From the NCBI GenBank assembly GCA_937930635.1, contig CALHCF010000009.1, forward strand, positions 1 to 64,000: a stretch of DNA of 64,000 nucleotides, read 5' to 3'. The position numbers and the translations under genes were made by a program. Below the pieces are notes generated by a model. It made no database searches. It saw only the letters and a list, made by a program, of their open reading frames with translations, and was not told the DNA's origin. The DNA comes from an uncultured Rhizobiaceae group bacterium (lineage in GTDB: Bacteria > Pseudomonadota > Alphaproteobacteria > Rhizobiales > Rhizobiaceae). How positions within the stretch are numbered: the stretch's first letter is position 1; each line of letters begins with the position of its first letter. Shown here piece after piece: positions 18,418 through 28,794 of the stretch.

Positions 18418-19344
18418 ATGACCACACATCTCTACACCCATTCCATCTTCACCGAGCACCTGACGCCGGACGGGCATCCTGAACGCCCCGACAGGATACG
18501 CGCCGTAGACAAAGCTTTGTCGCATAAAGATTTTGATGCCCTGATCCGTTTCGAGACACAGCAAGCCGACGAGGCGGTGATGCTTTATGCTCATCCCGAA
18601 GCCTATGTAACCGGTATCCGCGACCAGACGCCGGAGGAAGGCAGGGTGAGGATTGATCCCGACACCACAATGAGCCCGCAAAGCTGGGAGTGCGTGCGCC
18701 ACGCTGTCGGGGGCGGTCTGAGTTCAATCGACGCTGTCTTTTCAGGCGCAGCAGACAATGCCTTTCTTGCTGCCCGGCCGCCGGGCCACCACGCCGAGAA
18801 GGTTACGGCGATGGGGTTTTGCCTTATCAACACCGCCGCCGTCATGGCCCGTCACGCTCAAAAGGCCCACGGTGTTGAACGGGTCGCGATCATTGATTTC
18901 GATGTTCACCACGGTAACGGCACGCAGGATATCTTCTGGGACGACCCTTCGGTGATGTATTGCTCGACCCATCAAATGCCTTTGTTTCCGGGTTCCGGCG
19001 ACAAGAATGAGACAGGAACCGGCAACATAGTGAACGCACCTTTGTCGCCAGGGATGGACGGTCAGGGCTTCAAGGAAGCCTTCCGCAGCCGGGTCATGCC
19101 AGCACTGGAGAATTTTCGTCCTGACTTGGTTATTGTTTCAGCCGGATTTGATGCCCACCACCGCGACCCGCTCGCCAATATCAATCTCAATGAAGATGAC
19201 TTTGACTGGGCGACAGGCAAACTGATGGATATCGCAGACCGGTTTTCCAACAACCGCCTCGTCAGTCTGCTGGAAGGTGGTTATGATCTGACCGGGCTGG
19301 CCGATTCCTGCGCTGCCCACGTCAAACGGATGATGATGGGCTAA
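18418..19344 (+). CDS. Histone deacetylase-family amidohydrolase (class II / acetylpolyamine type)
   Basis: 308 residues. A Zn-dependent deacetylase fold: substrate/active-site His pair in RPPGHHAE, metal ligands in [14 protein letters not shown] and GFDAHHRDP, and a C-terminal [11 protein letters not shown]. In bacteria such enzymes deacetylate polyamines or other small acyl-amides; the exact substrate is not determinable. It opens the plus-strand run HDAC-xseB-dxs, a familiar rhizobial order. Confidence 0.92.
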   Translation: MTTHLYTHSIFTEHLTPDGHPERPDRIRAVDKALSHKDFDALIRFETQQADEAVMLYAHPEAYVTGIRDQTPEEGRVRIDPDTTMSPQSWECVRHAVGGGLSSIDAVFSGAADNAFLAARPPGHHAEKVTAMGFCLINTAAVMARHAQKAHGVERVAIIDFDVHHGNGTQDIFWDDPSVMYCSTHQMPLFPGSGDKNETGTGNIVNAPLSPGMDGQGFKEAFRSRVMPALENFRPDLVIVSAGFDAHHRDPLANINLNEDDFDWATGKLMDIADRFSNNRLVSLLEGGYDLTGLADSCAAHVKRMMMG

Positions 19345-19363
19345 CCGGTATCAGGGAATGAGT

Positions 19364-19612
19364 ATGACAAAAGAAAACGAAATCAAAGATATTGCCGCGC
19401 TGAGTTTTGAGCAGGCACTCGATCAGCTTGAAAAGATCGTCAATGATCTGGAACGCGGAGATGTCGCGCTGGACGAAAGCATCAAGACCTATGAACGCGG
19501 CGAAGCGTTGAAAAGACATTGTGCCACGCTGCTACAGGCGGCTGAAGACAAGGTTGAGAAGATCCGTGTCGGTGCAGATGGCACGGCCAAGGGAACCGAG
19601 CCGCTGGACTGA
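19364..19612 (+). CDS. xseB: Exodeoxyribonuclease VII small subunit
   Basis: 82 residues, typical length. It contains the signature [24 protein letters not shown], with the rest forming a helical hairpin that binds XseA. The second of two close ATGs (19364, MTKENE) is chosen: it lies about 8 bp after AGGGA, while the first (19358) is too close. It stands between the HDAC-family gene and dxs. Confidence 0.95.
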   Translation: MTKENEIKDIAALSFEQALDQLEKIVNDLERGDVALDESIKTYERGEALKRHCATLLQAAEDKVEKIRVGADGTAKGTEPLD

Positions 19613-19729
19613 TGCTTATTGTCGCAACATCTTGATTGTCGCATCGTCCTGAATACCTTGCCCTGTGCGGCTGAACGTTTATTCCTAGATTGGCGCGCAC
19701 ATCGCACGCTCTGATTGAGTAGGCCACCC

Positions 19730-21640
19730 TTGAGACCTGAAACACCCCTGCTGGATACCATTCGCAAGCTGGAAGACCTGCGTCAGATGGACGATTCCAA
19801 GCTGCCCCAACTGGCGGATGAACTGCGAGCCGAGATGATCGACGCTGTTTCGGTGACAGGTGGTCACCTTGGCGCAGGATTGGGTGTTGTTGAATTGACC
19901 GTGGCTCTGCATCATGTCTTTGACACACCTCATGACCGCATTATCTGGGATGTCGGGCACCAGTGTTATCCACACAAGATCCTGACCGGGCGAAGAGACC
20001 GCATTCGCACATTACGACAGGAAGATGGACTGTCCGGTTTCACCAAGCGCGCTGAAAGCGAGTATGATCCGTTTGGAGCTGCGCACTCATCAACATCAAT
20101 TTCTGCCGGTCTGGGCATGGCAGAAGCGTCACGGCTTTCCGGTGAAAAACGCAATGTCGTCTCTATCATCGGTGATGGCTCCATCACGGCAGGCATGGCT
20201 TACGAGGCGATGAACAATGCCGGGGGGCTGAACGCACGGCAAATCGTGATCCTGAACGATAATGATATGTCGATTGCGCCGCCTACTGGGGCGATGAGCC
20301 ATTATCTGGCCCGCCTTGTTTCTGGCCAAACCTATCGGTCGATCCGGGAGACGGCTAAGCAGTTGTCGCAGAAACTGCCCAAGTTCATCTATGACAAAGC
20401 CCGCAAGACAGAGGAATTTGCCCGCGGCTACTGGATGGGCGGGACGATGTTTGAAGAACTCGGCTTCTATTATGTCGGGCCAATAGACGGACATAATCTT
20501 GAACATCTGCTTCCCATCCTGCGCAATGTTCGTGATTCACAGGCTGGACCGGTTCTGGTCCATGTGGTCACTGAAAAAGGCAAGGGGTATTCCCATGCCG
20601 AGGGGGCAACAGACAAGCTCCACGCAGTAAGCAAGTTCAATGTGGTGACTGGTGAGCAGTCCAAATCTGTTCCAAACGCACCCTCCTACACCAAGGTATT
20701 TGGTCAGAGCCTTGTTCAGGAGGCCCACGATGATGACAAGATTGTTGGCATCTCGGCAGCCATGCCAAGCGGCACGGGCATGGACATCTTTGGTGAAGCG
20801 TTTCCCGAACGTATCTATGATGTCGGCATTGCAGAACAGCACGGTGTTACGTTTGCTGCAGGTTTGGCAAGCGAAGGTTACAAGCCCTTTTGCGCCATCT
20901 ATTCCACCTTCCTGCAACGCGCCTATGATCAGGTGGTCCACGACGTTTCAATTCAGCAATTGCCTGTGCGTTTTCCCATAGACCGTGCAGGGTTTGTCGG
21001 CGCAGACGGTGCCACCCATGCCGGATCCTTCGACATCGCCTATCTGACATGCCTCCCAGGTTTCACGGTGATGGCGGCTGCCGATGAGGCAGAACTGAAA
21101 CATATGGTTGCAACAGCAGTTGCCTATGATGAAGGCCCCATTGCCTTCCGTTATCCCCGTGGAGAAGGTGTGGGTGTTGAACTGCCCGAACGTGGCAAAG
21201 CCCTGGAAATTGGCAAAGGGCGCATTGTTCAGGAAGGTTCGCAGATTGCTCTTCTGTCATTCGGCACCCGCCTCCAGGATTGTCTGTTGGCGGCGGAAGA
21301 GCTGGCCGACTACGGCTTGTCGGCCACGGTTGCGGATGCCCGTTTCGCCAAGCCGCTGGATACTGAACTGATCACGCAGCTGGCGCAGGAACACGAAGTT
21401 CTGATCACCATTGAGGAAGGAGCAGCTGGCGGATTTGGTGCCCATGTGTTGCACTATCTTGCCGGTCAAGGGCTGCTCGATAACGGGCTGAAAATCCGGA
21501 CTTTGACGATGCCTGATGTCTATGTGGATCAAATGAGCCCTGCCGCAATGATAAGCCGGGCGGGACTGGACAAGACCGGCATTCTGCAAAGCGTCTTTTC
21601 TGCTCTGGGCCGGGTGGAAGAGCTGCCGGCACGGGCCTAG
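19730..21640 (+). CDS. dxs: 1-deoxy-D-xylulose-5-phosphate synthase
   Basis: 636 residues, standard length. First enzyme of the MEP isoprenoid pathway: pyruvate + glyceraldehyde-3-P to DXP. Landmarks are the ThDP site [18 protein letters not shown]...[23 protein letters not shown] near the N-terminus, and the pyrimidine-domain [15 protein letters not shown]. The start is almost certainly TTG at 19730 (reading [10 protein letters not shown]): no ATG lies in frame nearby, GAGTAGG sits about 7 bp upstream, and homologues begin at this point. A second TTG five codons earlier (19715) is less likely. Confidence 0.96.
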   Translation: MRPETPLLDTIRKLEDLRQMDDSKLPQLADELRAEMIDAVSVTGGHLGAGLGVVELTVALHHVFDTPHDRIIWDVGHQCYPHKILTGRRDRIRTLRQEDGLSGFTKRAESEYDPFGAAHSSTSISAGLGMAEASRLSGEKRNVVSIIGDGSITAGMAYEAMNNAGGLNARQIVILNDNDMSIAPPTGAMSHYLARLVSGQTYRSIRETAKQLSQKLPKFIYDKARKTEEFARGYWMGGTMFEELGFYYVGPIDGHNLEHLLPILRNVRDSQAGPVLVHVVTEKGKGYSHAEGATDKLHAVSKFNVVTGEQSKSVPNAPSYTKVFGQSLVQEAHDDDKIVGISAAMPSGTGMDIFGEAFPERIYDVGIAEQHGVTFAAGLASEGYKPFCAIYSTFLQRAYDQVVHDVSIQQLPVRFPIDRAGFVGADGATHAGSFDIAYLTCLPGFTVMAAADEAELKHMVATAVAYDEGPIAFRYPRGEGVGVELPERGKALEIGKGRIVQEGSQIALLSFGTRLQDCLLAAEELADYGLSATVADARFAKPLDTELITQLAQEHEVLITIEEGAAGGFGAHVLHYLAGQGLLDNGLKIRTLTMPDVYVDQMSPAAMISRAGLDKTGILQSVFSALGRVEELPARA

Positions 21641-21676
21641 AAGACCAAACCTGTACCAATCAAACCGACGAGAAGA

Positions 21677-22294
21677 ATGATGAAAATTTTTCGCTTTGCT
21701 CTTTGGACTGCGATTTTTGTTTTAGGCGCATTTTTAAGCTATGCGACGCTCGAATGGACCCTCAAGGGCCAGTCGGACAATCTGGTTGCAGGAACCGGAA
21801 TCGCGGACATTGGTGGTGAATTCACGGCTGTTCGGGCAGACGGCACCACAATCACGCAGGACGATATTATTGGCCGCCCGCATGTGTTGTTTTTTGGCTT
21901 CACAAACTGCCCTGATATATGCCCGACCACACTTGCCGAAGCAGGCCAGTGGTTGCAGAGCATTGGAAGTGACGGTGACAAGCTTGACGTCTACTTTGTC
22001 AGCGTAGACCCGGAGCGGGATACACCTGAAGTTCTGAAACAATATATGTCGGCCTTCGACAAACGTATCACAGCGATCACCGGCTCGGTCGACCAGATCG
22101 AAAAACTGGCAAAAGCCTGGCGCGTGTTTGTTGAAAAAGATACCAGCGGCGACCCTGAGGCGTACAATGTGAACCATACGGCCACCACTTTTTTGATGAA
22201 GGCCGATGGCGGTTTTTTCGGCACGATTGACTATGCCGAAGATGCCGAGGTGGCCAAGGCGAAGCTTAAGCGCCTCATCAAATCGTCGAGCTGA
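21677..22294 (+). CDS. SCO1/SenC/PrrC family copper chaperone
   Basis: 205 residues. An N-terminal membrane anchor (about 5-25) precedes a thioredoxin-like periplasmic domain with Cu-binding CxxxC in FTNCPDICPTT and the distal His in VNHTATTF. It helps assemble the CuA centre of cytochrome oxidase or acts as a thiol/redox sensor. SCO proteins are also found with methanethiol-oxidase genes elsewhere, and an SBP56-like gene lies 6 kb upstream here. Two adjacent ATGs (21677, 21680) are possible starts. It sits 36 bp after dxs. Confidence 0.93.
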   Translation: MMKIFRFALWTAIFVLGAFLSYATLEWTLKGQSDNLVAGTGIADIGGEFTAVRADGTTITQDDIIGRPHVLFFGFTNCPDICPTTLAEAGQWLQSIGSDGDKLDVYFVSVDPERDTPEVLKQYMSAFDKRITAITGSVDQIEKLAKAWRVFVEKDTSGDPEAYNVNHTATTFLMKADGGFFGTIDYAEDAEVAKAKLKRLIKSSS

Positions 22295-22424
22295 TTGCTT
22301 CTGGTGGCCCATCTTTGCCGGACCATGCCATTGGATTTTGCCGATTGGCCCGTGATCCATCCTTGCGCGTCACCAGCCAGAGGCAATGATGGCGACAATG
22401 CACATCCGTTGAGCAGACCACGCA

Positions 22425-23684
22425 ATGGTTGAAGTCACAATCAAAGCCCTTGGCTCGCATGGCGACGGCATTGGCGAGATTGACGGCAAGACAGTTTATC
22501 TGCCCTACACACTGGCTGGCGAGACCGTTATCGCGCAGACGGGCGACAATGAAAGAATGGTTCTCGATCAAATTGTCGAACCTTCACCGCACCGTGTGGA
22601 CCCTCCCTGCCCTCACTTTGGTATTTGTGGTGGCTGTTCTCTGCAGCATATGGCGGCAGATAAACTTCTGGACTGGAAACGGGACCAGGTTATGCAGGCT
22701 TTCGCGCGTGAAAAGATTGAGGCGCGCATAGACCCCTGCATCGCCGCCCCACGCCGGAGCCGACGCCGTGTCACGCTGACCGCCCGCCGGGGTTTCGATG
22801 CCGTGTTGCTTGGTTTCAACGTTCGGGCCAGCCACGACCTTGTCGATATTTCTGCCTGCACCATCCTTCAGCCCGAACTGGAGAGTGCACTGCCGGGATT
22901 TCGTCAGCTGGCAGCAACGTTGCTGCGTGGCGGCGAAGACATCACGCTCACGGCAACCTCATGCGACAACGGCATCGATTTGGATTTTGGCGTTGAACAG
23001 GAACCCACTGAAGCCATGACAGCTGCGCTTGTACGCGCCCTGGCTCGCACGGATGTTCTGCGCGCCAGTATCAACCATTCGGTGATCATGGAAAAGGAAA
23101 AACCGCTGATCACCTTTGACACCGCAACAATAACCCTGCCACCCGGCGGTTTTTTGCAGGCCGTTCCGCAAGCCGAAAATACCATGGCAACCCTTGTGGT
23201 TGATCACCTGGCGAACTGCAGGCGGATTACCGATCTGTTCAGCGGTTCGGGTACGTTTTCACTACGGATCGCCCGTCATGCCCGTGTTCACGCAGTCGAG
23301 ATGGAACACAAAGCCCTTCACGCGCTGATGGCAGCTACCGGGACTGATGGTTTGCGGGCGATTACGAGCGAAAGTCGTGATCTCTACGAACGTCCGCTCA
23401 TGGCTTCTGAATTGAAGAAATTTGACGGTCTTTGCCTCGATCCGCCCCGTGCGGGGGCTCGCGCGCAAATCGAAGAAATTGTCAAAGCCAAGACCGGCAA
23501 GATCGCGTATATCTCCTGCAACCCCAAGACGCTAGCCCGTGATACAGCCGTTCTTCTTGATGGCGGATACACCATCGACAGGGTTATCCCTATCGACCAG
23601 TTCCAGTTCTCCCATCATGTTGAGGTCGTGGCGCTTTTATCGAGAAAGCCGGTAAAGAAAACCCGCTCTATTTTCCGGGGATGA
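22425..23684 (+). CDS. TrmA/RumA-family RNA (uracil-C5) methyltransferase
   Basis: 419 residues. An N-terminal TRAM-like domain is followed by the Fe-S ligands in CPHFGICGGCSLQH and a later Cys (SACTILQ). The Rossmann methyltransferase domain has SAM motif DLFSGSGTFSLRIA, LDPPRAG and the nucleophile loop ISCNPKTLARD. The target is probably 23S rRNA or tRNA uracil; which one cannot be told. It ends 20 bp from the convergent crotonase gene. Confidence 0.92.
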   Translation: MVEVTIKALGSHGDGIGEIDGKTVYLPYTLAGETVIAQTGDNERMVLDQIVEPSPHRVDPPCPHFGICGGCSLQHMAADKLLDWKRDQVMQAFAREKIEARIDPCIAAPRRSRRRVTLTARRGFDAVLLGFNVRASHDLVDISACTILQPELESALPGFRQLAATLLRGGEDITLTATSCDNGIDLDFGVEQEPTEAMTAALVRALARTDVLRASINHSVIMEKEKPLITFDTATITLPPGGFLQAVPQAENTMATLVVDHLANCRRITDLFSGSGTFSLRIARHARVHAVEMEHKALHALMAATGTDGLRAITSESRDLYERPLMASELKKFDGLCLDPPRAGARAQIEEIVKAKTGKIAYISCNPKTLARDTAVLLDGGYTIDRVIPIDQFQFSHHVEVVALLSRKPVKKTRSIFRG

Positions 23685-23704
23685 GCCCCTGTTGTTGTGA
23701 GGGG

Positions 23705-24454
23705 TCAGGACGCCTTTTTGTTCATGAAGGACAGGAAGGCGCTTTTGGCTTCGTCCGAGGTCAGCCGCTCTGCAAACAGCCGCCCCTCCTCTTCCATGCG
23801 CTCAACGATATCGTCGCGGTCACCGCGGATCAGGCGACGGGCAATGGCCAGCGCTTCCGGTGGTTTTTCGGCAATGCGCCGGGCAGCAGCAAGAGCGTTT
23901 TCCTCAAGCTCCTCCGGCTCGACAACAAGATTGACCAGGCCGGCCTCCCGGGCTTGTTCTGCGTTGAACCGATCTCCCATAGCCAGCAGGGAAAAGGCGC
24001 GGTGCTGCCCCATGATACGGGGCGCAATCAGACTTGACCCTGCCTCGGGCACCAGACCCAGATTGACAAAGGGGGTTTGAAACCAGGCCCGCGGCGTGGC
24101 GTAGACGGCATCGAAATGCAGCAACATGGTGGTTCCGATACCCACGGCAAGTCCATCGACACCAGCGATCAAGGGTTTGGTACCGCCGATAATGGCTCGC
24201 AGAAAATCAATGACCTGCGTCCCTTTCTCACCTCCTTGCGCAACGGCCAGAAAGTCAACAAGGTCAGCGCCTGCGGAATACACTTCGGGCTGTCCAAGAA
24301 ACAATGTCGCCCCAAGAGTGTCATCATCGTCAGCGCCCGATACGGCCTGCGCCATGGCGCTATACATCTCGCCAGTCAGCGCATTTTTTTTGTGAGCCCG
24401 GTTAAGACGCACAATCTGCACGCGACCGTCGCGAGAAATTTCGATGTCAGCCAT
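23705..24454 (-). CDS. Enoyl-CoA hydratase/isomerase family protein (crotonase)
   Basis: 249 residues, crotonase fold. Oxyanion-hole segments are YSAGADLVDF and GVDGLAVGIGTTMLLHFD, followed by PEAGSSLIAPRIMGQHRA. It probably hydrates or isomerises an enoyl-CoA. It lies 22 bp downstream of the acyl-CoA dehydrogenase on the same strand, so the two likely act in sequence in acyl-CoA breakdown. Confidence 0.9.
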   Translation of the reverse strand: MADIEISRDGRVQIVRLNRAHKKNALTGEMYSAMAQAVSGADDDDTLGATLFLGQPEVYSAGADLVDFLAVAQGGEKGTQVIDFLRAIIGGTKPLIAGVDGLAVGIGTTMLLHFDAVYATPRAWFQTPFVNLGLVPEAGSSLIAPRIMGQHRAFSLLAMGDRFNAEQAREAGLVNLVVEPEELEENALAAARRIAEKPPEALAIARRLIRGDRDDIVERMEEEGRLFAERLTSDEAKSAFLSFMNKKAS

Positions 24455-24476
24455 TAGGAGTCCCCCCTGTTAAATT

Positions 24477-26255
24477 CTATGGAGATAGAAGAGCTTCGCC
24501 TGCCTGAAGCAGACTGTCGGCACCCTGTTCAATCTGTGTGCGCAAACCTGACGTCTCGCCTAGCAAATTGTGCGCCATGAAGCGAGCGACCAAAGCGCGC
24601 GATGATGCGTCCATTGGGTTCGATTTCAGCGCAGCGCGCGCCAGGTAGGTGTTGCCAGCAGCCAAGGCAAAAAGCCTCAAATAGGGCGCGGAACCGGCGA
24701 GAGCCGTGTTGCGCTCTCCAGCTTCCAGTCTGGCCAGCATGAATTCAGTGGTCGCGTCCAGATCATCCAACCCGGCAAGCAGGGCATCCGCCAGACCAGC
24801 CATGTCATCGCGATTGGACTGCGCAACGTCTTCCACCATAGTGCGAAGCTCTGCGAGATAGCCGCGAACGGCATCACCACCAGACAAAGGCAGTTTACGG
24901 GTCACAAGGTCAATCGACTGGATGCCGTTGGTGCCTTCGTAAATGGGCGCGATGCGCGCGTCGCGCAGCAGTTGGGCCGCACCGGTCTCCTCCACATATC
25001 CCATACCGCCATGAACCTGCACACCGATGCTGGCAACTTCACAACCTATGTCGGTGGAGAACGCTTTGGCGACAGGGGTCAGCAGACCCGCACGATCATT
25101 CCAATATGCGCCATCAGTCTCGCCACCTGCCATATCGATGGCATGAGCGCAATTGTAAGTGATCATGCGGGCGGCTGCGGTCAAAGCCTTCATGGTAAGA
25201 ATGTTACGCTGTACATCAGGGTGATGAAGGATCGGCGCCATACCCTCACCATCATAGGAATCAGCCCTGCCCTGCCTTCTTTCTGCGGCATAGGCTTCAG
25301 CTTTCTGCGTAGCGCTTTCTGCAACCGCCACCCCTTGAATCCCGACAAGCAGGCGCGCGTTGTTCATCATTGTGAACATGCAGGCGAGACCCCGGTTCTC
25401 CTCGCCTATGAGCCAGCCGATCGCACCGGGTTGGTCGCCGAATTTTCCATCGCCGTAAATCATGGTGCAGGTGGGGGAAGCATGAATGCCGAGTTTATGT
25501 TCCACACCGTTGCAAAATACGTCATTGCGGGCACCCAGGGTTCCATCTTCATGCACGAGGAATTTTGGCACAAGAAACAGCGAGATGCCGCGTTGACCCG
25601 CAGGCGCATCAGGAAGACGAGCAAGAACAAGATGGACGATGTTGTCTGTCAGGTCATGTTCGCCATAAGTGATGAAAATCTTCTGCCCAAAGATCCGGTA
25701 GGTGCCGTCACCCACAGGTTCAGCCCGTGATTTGAGTGCATTGAGGTCAGACCCGGCCTGAGGTTCGGTCAGGTTCATGGTACCGGTCCACTCACCGGAG
25801 ACCAGTTTTGGCAGATAAGTTTCTTTTATCGCCTGTGTTCCATGGGCACAGATGGCTTCCACCGCGCCAACGGTGAGTGTTGGACCAATGCCAAAAGCCA
25901 GTGATCCCGAGTTCCACATTTCAAAGGCAGCCGTGCCAAGCGAGATTGGCAGATCCTGACCTCCAAACTGTTCCGGGCCGGTCAATGCATTCCATCCGCC
26001 CTGCGACCACCGCTTGTAAAGATCCCTCCAGCCTTGCGGCATGGTAACAACACCATCTGAAAGAGGTGTTCCCTGTTCATCACCGGCACGGGACAGTGGT
26101 GCCACCTCTTCTGAAGCAAACTTGCCGGCTTCCTCCAGAATGGCATCCAGCAGATCGGGAGAAAGATCGCCCATCTGTCCGTTTTCCATTGCATCACCCA
26201 GACCGGTAACAGCTTTTAGCGTGTGGACAATTTCTGATACGGGCGCACGATACAT
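24477..26255 (-). CDS. Acyl-CoA dehydrogenase, large DmdC-like type
   Basis: 592 residues, longer than ordinary acyl-CoA dehydrogenases (about 380) and like the FadE5/DmdC group, including 3-methylmercaptopropionyl-CoA dehydrogenases. It starts MYRAPVSEIVHTL, which matches that group, and GGAG lies 7 bp upstream of ATG 26255. FAD/substrate landmarks are MNLTEPQAGSDL, RIFGQKIFITYGEHDL, QVHGGMGYVEETGAAQLLRDARI and YEGTNGIQSIDL; a C-terminal extension (about 470-592) is typical. Fatty-acid or branched acyl-CoA oxidation is the safe call; a role in DMSP breakdown is only suggested by resemblance. Confidence 0.9.
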   Translation of the reverse strand: MYRAPVSEIVHTLKAVTGLGDAMENGQMGDLSPDLLDAILEEAGKFASEEVAPLSRAGDEQGTPLSDGVVTMPQGWRDLYKRWSQGGWNALTGPEQFGGQDLPISLGTAAFEMWNSGSLAFGIGPTLTVGAVEAICAHGTQAIKETYLPKLVSGEWTGTMNLTEPQAGSDLNALKSRAEPVGDGTYRIFGQKIFITYGEHDLTDNIVHLVLARLPDAPAGQRGISLFLVPKFLVHEDGTLGARNDVFCNGVEHKLGIHASPTCTMIYGDGKFGDQPGAIGWLIGEENRGLACMFTMMNNARLLVGIQGVAVAESATQKAEAYAAERRQGRADSYDGEGMAPILHHPDVQRNILTMKALTAAARMITYNCAHAIDMAGGETDGAYWNDRAGLLTPVAKAFSTDIGCEVASIGVQVHGGMGYVEETGAAQLLRDARIAPIYEGTNGIQSIDLVTRKLPLSGGDAVRGYLAELRTMVEDVAQSNRDDMAGLADALLAGLDDLDATTEFMLARLEAGERNTALAGSAPYLRLFALAAGNTYLARAALKSNPMDASSRALVARFMAHNLLGETSGLRTQIEQGADSLLQAGEALLSP

Positions 26256-26362
26256 GAACTGACTCCATCGCATGGTTTGAGGGGAAGCAATTTGCACAGT
26301 TTGACGTTTACATCAAAAATACAATGCTTGCAGAATTCAGACTTTTATCATTTACACAACCG

Positions 26363-27337
26363 ATGAACACCATCATCAACGTGTTGAGCGGATTTGATCA
26401 AGCCATCGCCATGCTGCGCAATGGCAGGCTTGTCGCTGTGCCGACCGAGACTGTTTATGGCCTGGCCGCCGATGCCACCAATACCAGCGCCGTGAACAGG
26501 ATTTATGAGGCCAAGGGTCGCCCCGACTTCAACCCTTTGATCGCCCATGTTGCCGGTCTTGATATGGCAGAGAAATATGGCGCTTTCGATGATCATTCAC
26601 GACAGCTGGCGATGGAGTTCTGGCCTGGCCCACTGACTTTGGTGCTGCCCTTGAAACCGCAAAGCAACATTGCCAAGCCGGTAACCGCCGGGCTGGAAAC
26701 AATCGCCCTGCGCCACCCTCGCGGTATCATGGCAAAATTGTCTGCTGGACTGGGCACGCCTGTTGCAGCTCCAAGCGCCAACAGTTCCGGGCATTTGAGC
26801 CCCACTCTGGCAACGCATGTGCAAGCAGACCTTGGAGACAAGGTAGACCTTATTCTTGATGGTGGTCCCTGCGAGCTTGGGTTGGAGTCAACCATCGTCA
26901 GATGTTCAGACGGCCAAGTAACATTGCTGCGTGAAGGCGGATTGCCGGTTGAAGATCTTGAGAAGTCTCTCGGCTTTGCGGTGCAGCGCGGGACCAACAA
27001 TCCCAAGGTTGAGGCTCCAGGAATGTTGCTTGCTCATTACGCACCCCGCAAACCTGTGCGTCTCAATGCCACAAGCGTTTCAAGCGAAGACGCGCTTTTG
27101 TCTTTCGGACATCAGTCGACAGAGGGGCAACCCGTGGCTCACCTCAACCTCAGCGAAAACGGAGACCTGACGGAAGCCGCGCACAATCTGTTTGCGATGT
27201 TGAAAATGCTGGATGAGAGCGGGGCCGTGTCGATTGCGGTTCAGGCAATCCCGCATCATGGTCTTGGCGCTGCAATCAACGACAGACTGCGCCGGGCCGC
27301 TCATGGCCGGACAGGAAAAGGGGAGTTAGCGCGATGA
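26363..27337 (+). CDS. sua5: L-threonylcarbamoyladenylate synthase, Sua5 type
   Basis: 324 residues: YrdC domain (about 1-205) plus C-terminal Sua5 domain. It makes threonylcarbamoyl-AMP for t6A37 in ANN-decoding tRNAs. Landmarks are VPTETVYGLAADA, KGRPDFNPLIAHV, APSANSSGHLSPT, LESTIVRCSD and the inter-domain EAPGMLLAHYAPRKPV. The ATG at 26363 is preferred over 26324 because homologues begin near here. It is divergent from the acyl-CoA dehydrogenase and its stop overlaps the next start (ATGA). Confidence 0.95.
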   Translation: MNTIINVLSGFDQAIAMLRNGRLVAVPTETVYGLAADATNTSAVNRIYEAKGRPDFNPLIAHVAGLDMAEKYGAFDDHSRQLAMEFWPGPLTLVLPLKPQSNIAKPVTAGLETIALRHPRGIMAKLSAGLGTPVAAPSANSSGHLSPTLATHVQADLGDKVDLILDGGPCELGLESTIVRCSDGQVTLLREGGLPVEDLEKSLGFAVQRGTNNPKVEAPGMLLAHYAPRKPVRLNATSVSSEDALLSFGHQSTEGQPVAHLNLSENGDLTEAAHNLFAMLKMLDESGAVSIAVQAIPHHGLGAAINDRLRRAAHGRTGKGELAR

Positions 27338-28755
27338 AGACAGAGACGCTTCAGCAGTTTGTCGATATTGTCGGCGATGCCTATGCGCTTCGCGACAGCA
27401 GTTCCATTGCACCTTTTGTGGAAGATACACGCGGCCGCTATCTCGGCAGTTCAAACCTCGTTCTGCGCCCCGGCACTGTCGAAGAGGTTTCGGCTATCCT
27501 GAAACTGGCAACAAAGACGCAAACACCTGTAATCCCGCAAGGAGGCAATACGGGACTGGTGGGGGCAGGCCTGCCTCTGCACGAGGGTGAAGGCAATGAA
27601 GTTATCGTTTCGATGGGACGGCTGAACAGAATTCTTGACGTGGATGGGGCCAGCAACACGATGACGGTCGAGAGTGGTGCAATTCTCGAAACCATCCAGA
27701 ATGCTGCCGACGATGTTGACCGGCTTTTCCCATTGTCACTCGGCGCACAAGGTTCATGTCAGATTGGCGGCAATATCGGATCGAATGCCGGTGGAACCGG
27801 AGTTCTGGCCTATGGCAATACACGCGAACTGGTGATGGGGCTTGAAGCCGTGTTGCCAACCGGCGAAATCTGGAACGGGCTAAGTCGTCTTCGCAAGGAC
27901 AATACCGGCTACGACCTGAAGAACCTTTTCATTGGCGCAGAAGGCACACTGGGCATCGTCACAAAGGCGGTCTTGAAGCTGTTCCCAAAACCCAGGGGGC
28001 GTGAGGTCGCCTATGCCGGACTGTCGTCACCCGAGGCGGTCCTGAAGCTGCTGACATTGGCCCAAAGCCATGCGGGAAACGGGCTGACCGGATTTGAGTT
28101 CATGGCTGCTATTGCCATGGAATTCACGCTGCGCCATGCACCAAACAAACCTCAGGCGCCAATTGCCGGGCAGCACCCGTGGTATGTTTTGATTGAGGTG
28201 TCCTCCAACCGGTCGTCTGAAGATGCACGGTCGTTGATGGAGACTATTTTGGAAGAAGCGCTTACCGGCAACCTGATCCAAGATGCAACGATTGCCGGGA
28301 ACATGGCTCAGCAACAGGACTTCTGGCGTTTGCGCGAGGATATGTCCTGGGCACAAAAACCCGAAGGTGCATCCATCAAGCATGATATTTCGGTTCCCGT
28401 GGGCAGTGTTCCCCGTTTCATTGCGGAAGCGGATAAGGCTGTCCTTGATATCGTGCCCGATGCACGCATTGTGAACTTTGGACATCTGGGCGACGGTAAC
28501 CTGCACTATAATATTTCACAGCCGGTAGGCTGGAGTGCTGATCAGTTCTTTGACCGTGAGACTGAAATACATGAAGCGGTCTATGCCGCAGTGACCCGAT
28601 TTGATGGCTCCATCTCTGCCGAACATGGCATCGGGCAGATGAAACGTGACAAGATGGAAGTGCTGAAAGACCCGGTTGCTCTTGCCATGATGCGACGTAT
28701 CAAAGCCACGCTTGATCCGGCAGGGATCATGAACCCAGGCAAGGTTTTGAAGTAA
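27334..28755 (+). CDS. FAD-linked D-2-hydroxyacid dehydrogenase (GlcD/D2HGDH-like)
   Basis: 473 residues. A PCMH-type FAD domain (about 35-215, QGGNTGLVGAGLP, GAQGSCQIGGNIGSNAGG) is followed by an FAD-oxidase C-terminal domain (about 240-472) with the metal/active-site motif FGHLGDGNLHYN and EHGIGQMKRDKM. It oxidises a D-2-hydroxyacid such as D-lactate, glycolate or D-2-hydroxyglutarate; the substrate is undetermined. It is translationally coupled to sua5 by a 4-bp overlap. Confidence 0.92.
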   Translation: MKTETLQQFVDIVGDAYALRDSSSIAPFVEDTRGRYLGSSNLVLRPGTVEEVSAILKLATKTQTPVIPQGGNTGLVGAGLPLHEGEGNEVIVSMGRLNRILDVDGASNTMTVESGAILETIQNAADDVDRLFPLSLGAQGSCQIGGNIGSNAGGTGVLAYGNTRELVMGLEAVLPTGEIWNGLSRLRKDNTGYDLKNLFIGAEGTLGIVTKAVLKLFPKPRGREVAYAGLSSPEAVLKLLTLAQSHAGNGLTGFEFMAAIAMEFTLRHAPNKPQAPIAGQHPWYVLIEVSSNRSSEDARSLMETILEEALTGNLIQDATIAGNMAQQQDFWRLREDMSWAQKPEGASIKHDISVPVGSVPRFIAEADKAVLDIVPDARIVNFGHLGDGNLHYNISQPVGWSADQFFDRETEIHEAVYAAVTRFDGSISAEHGIGQMKRDKMEVLKDPVALAMMRRIKATLDPAGIMNPGKVLK

Positions 28756-28794
28756 GGTTTTGCAAACTTTTACGTAACGATTGCGCAACCTTAC
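28752..28794 (+). terminator. Hairpin after the FAD-dehydrogenase gene
   Basis: GTAAGGTT and AACCTTAC form a perfect 8-bp stem around a 27-nt loop, starting at the stop codon. No U-run follows, so termination (if any) would not be a canonical Rho-independent event. Confidence 0.3.
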
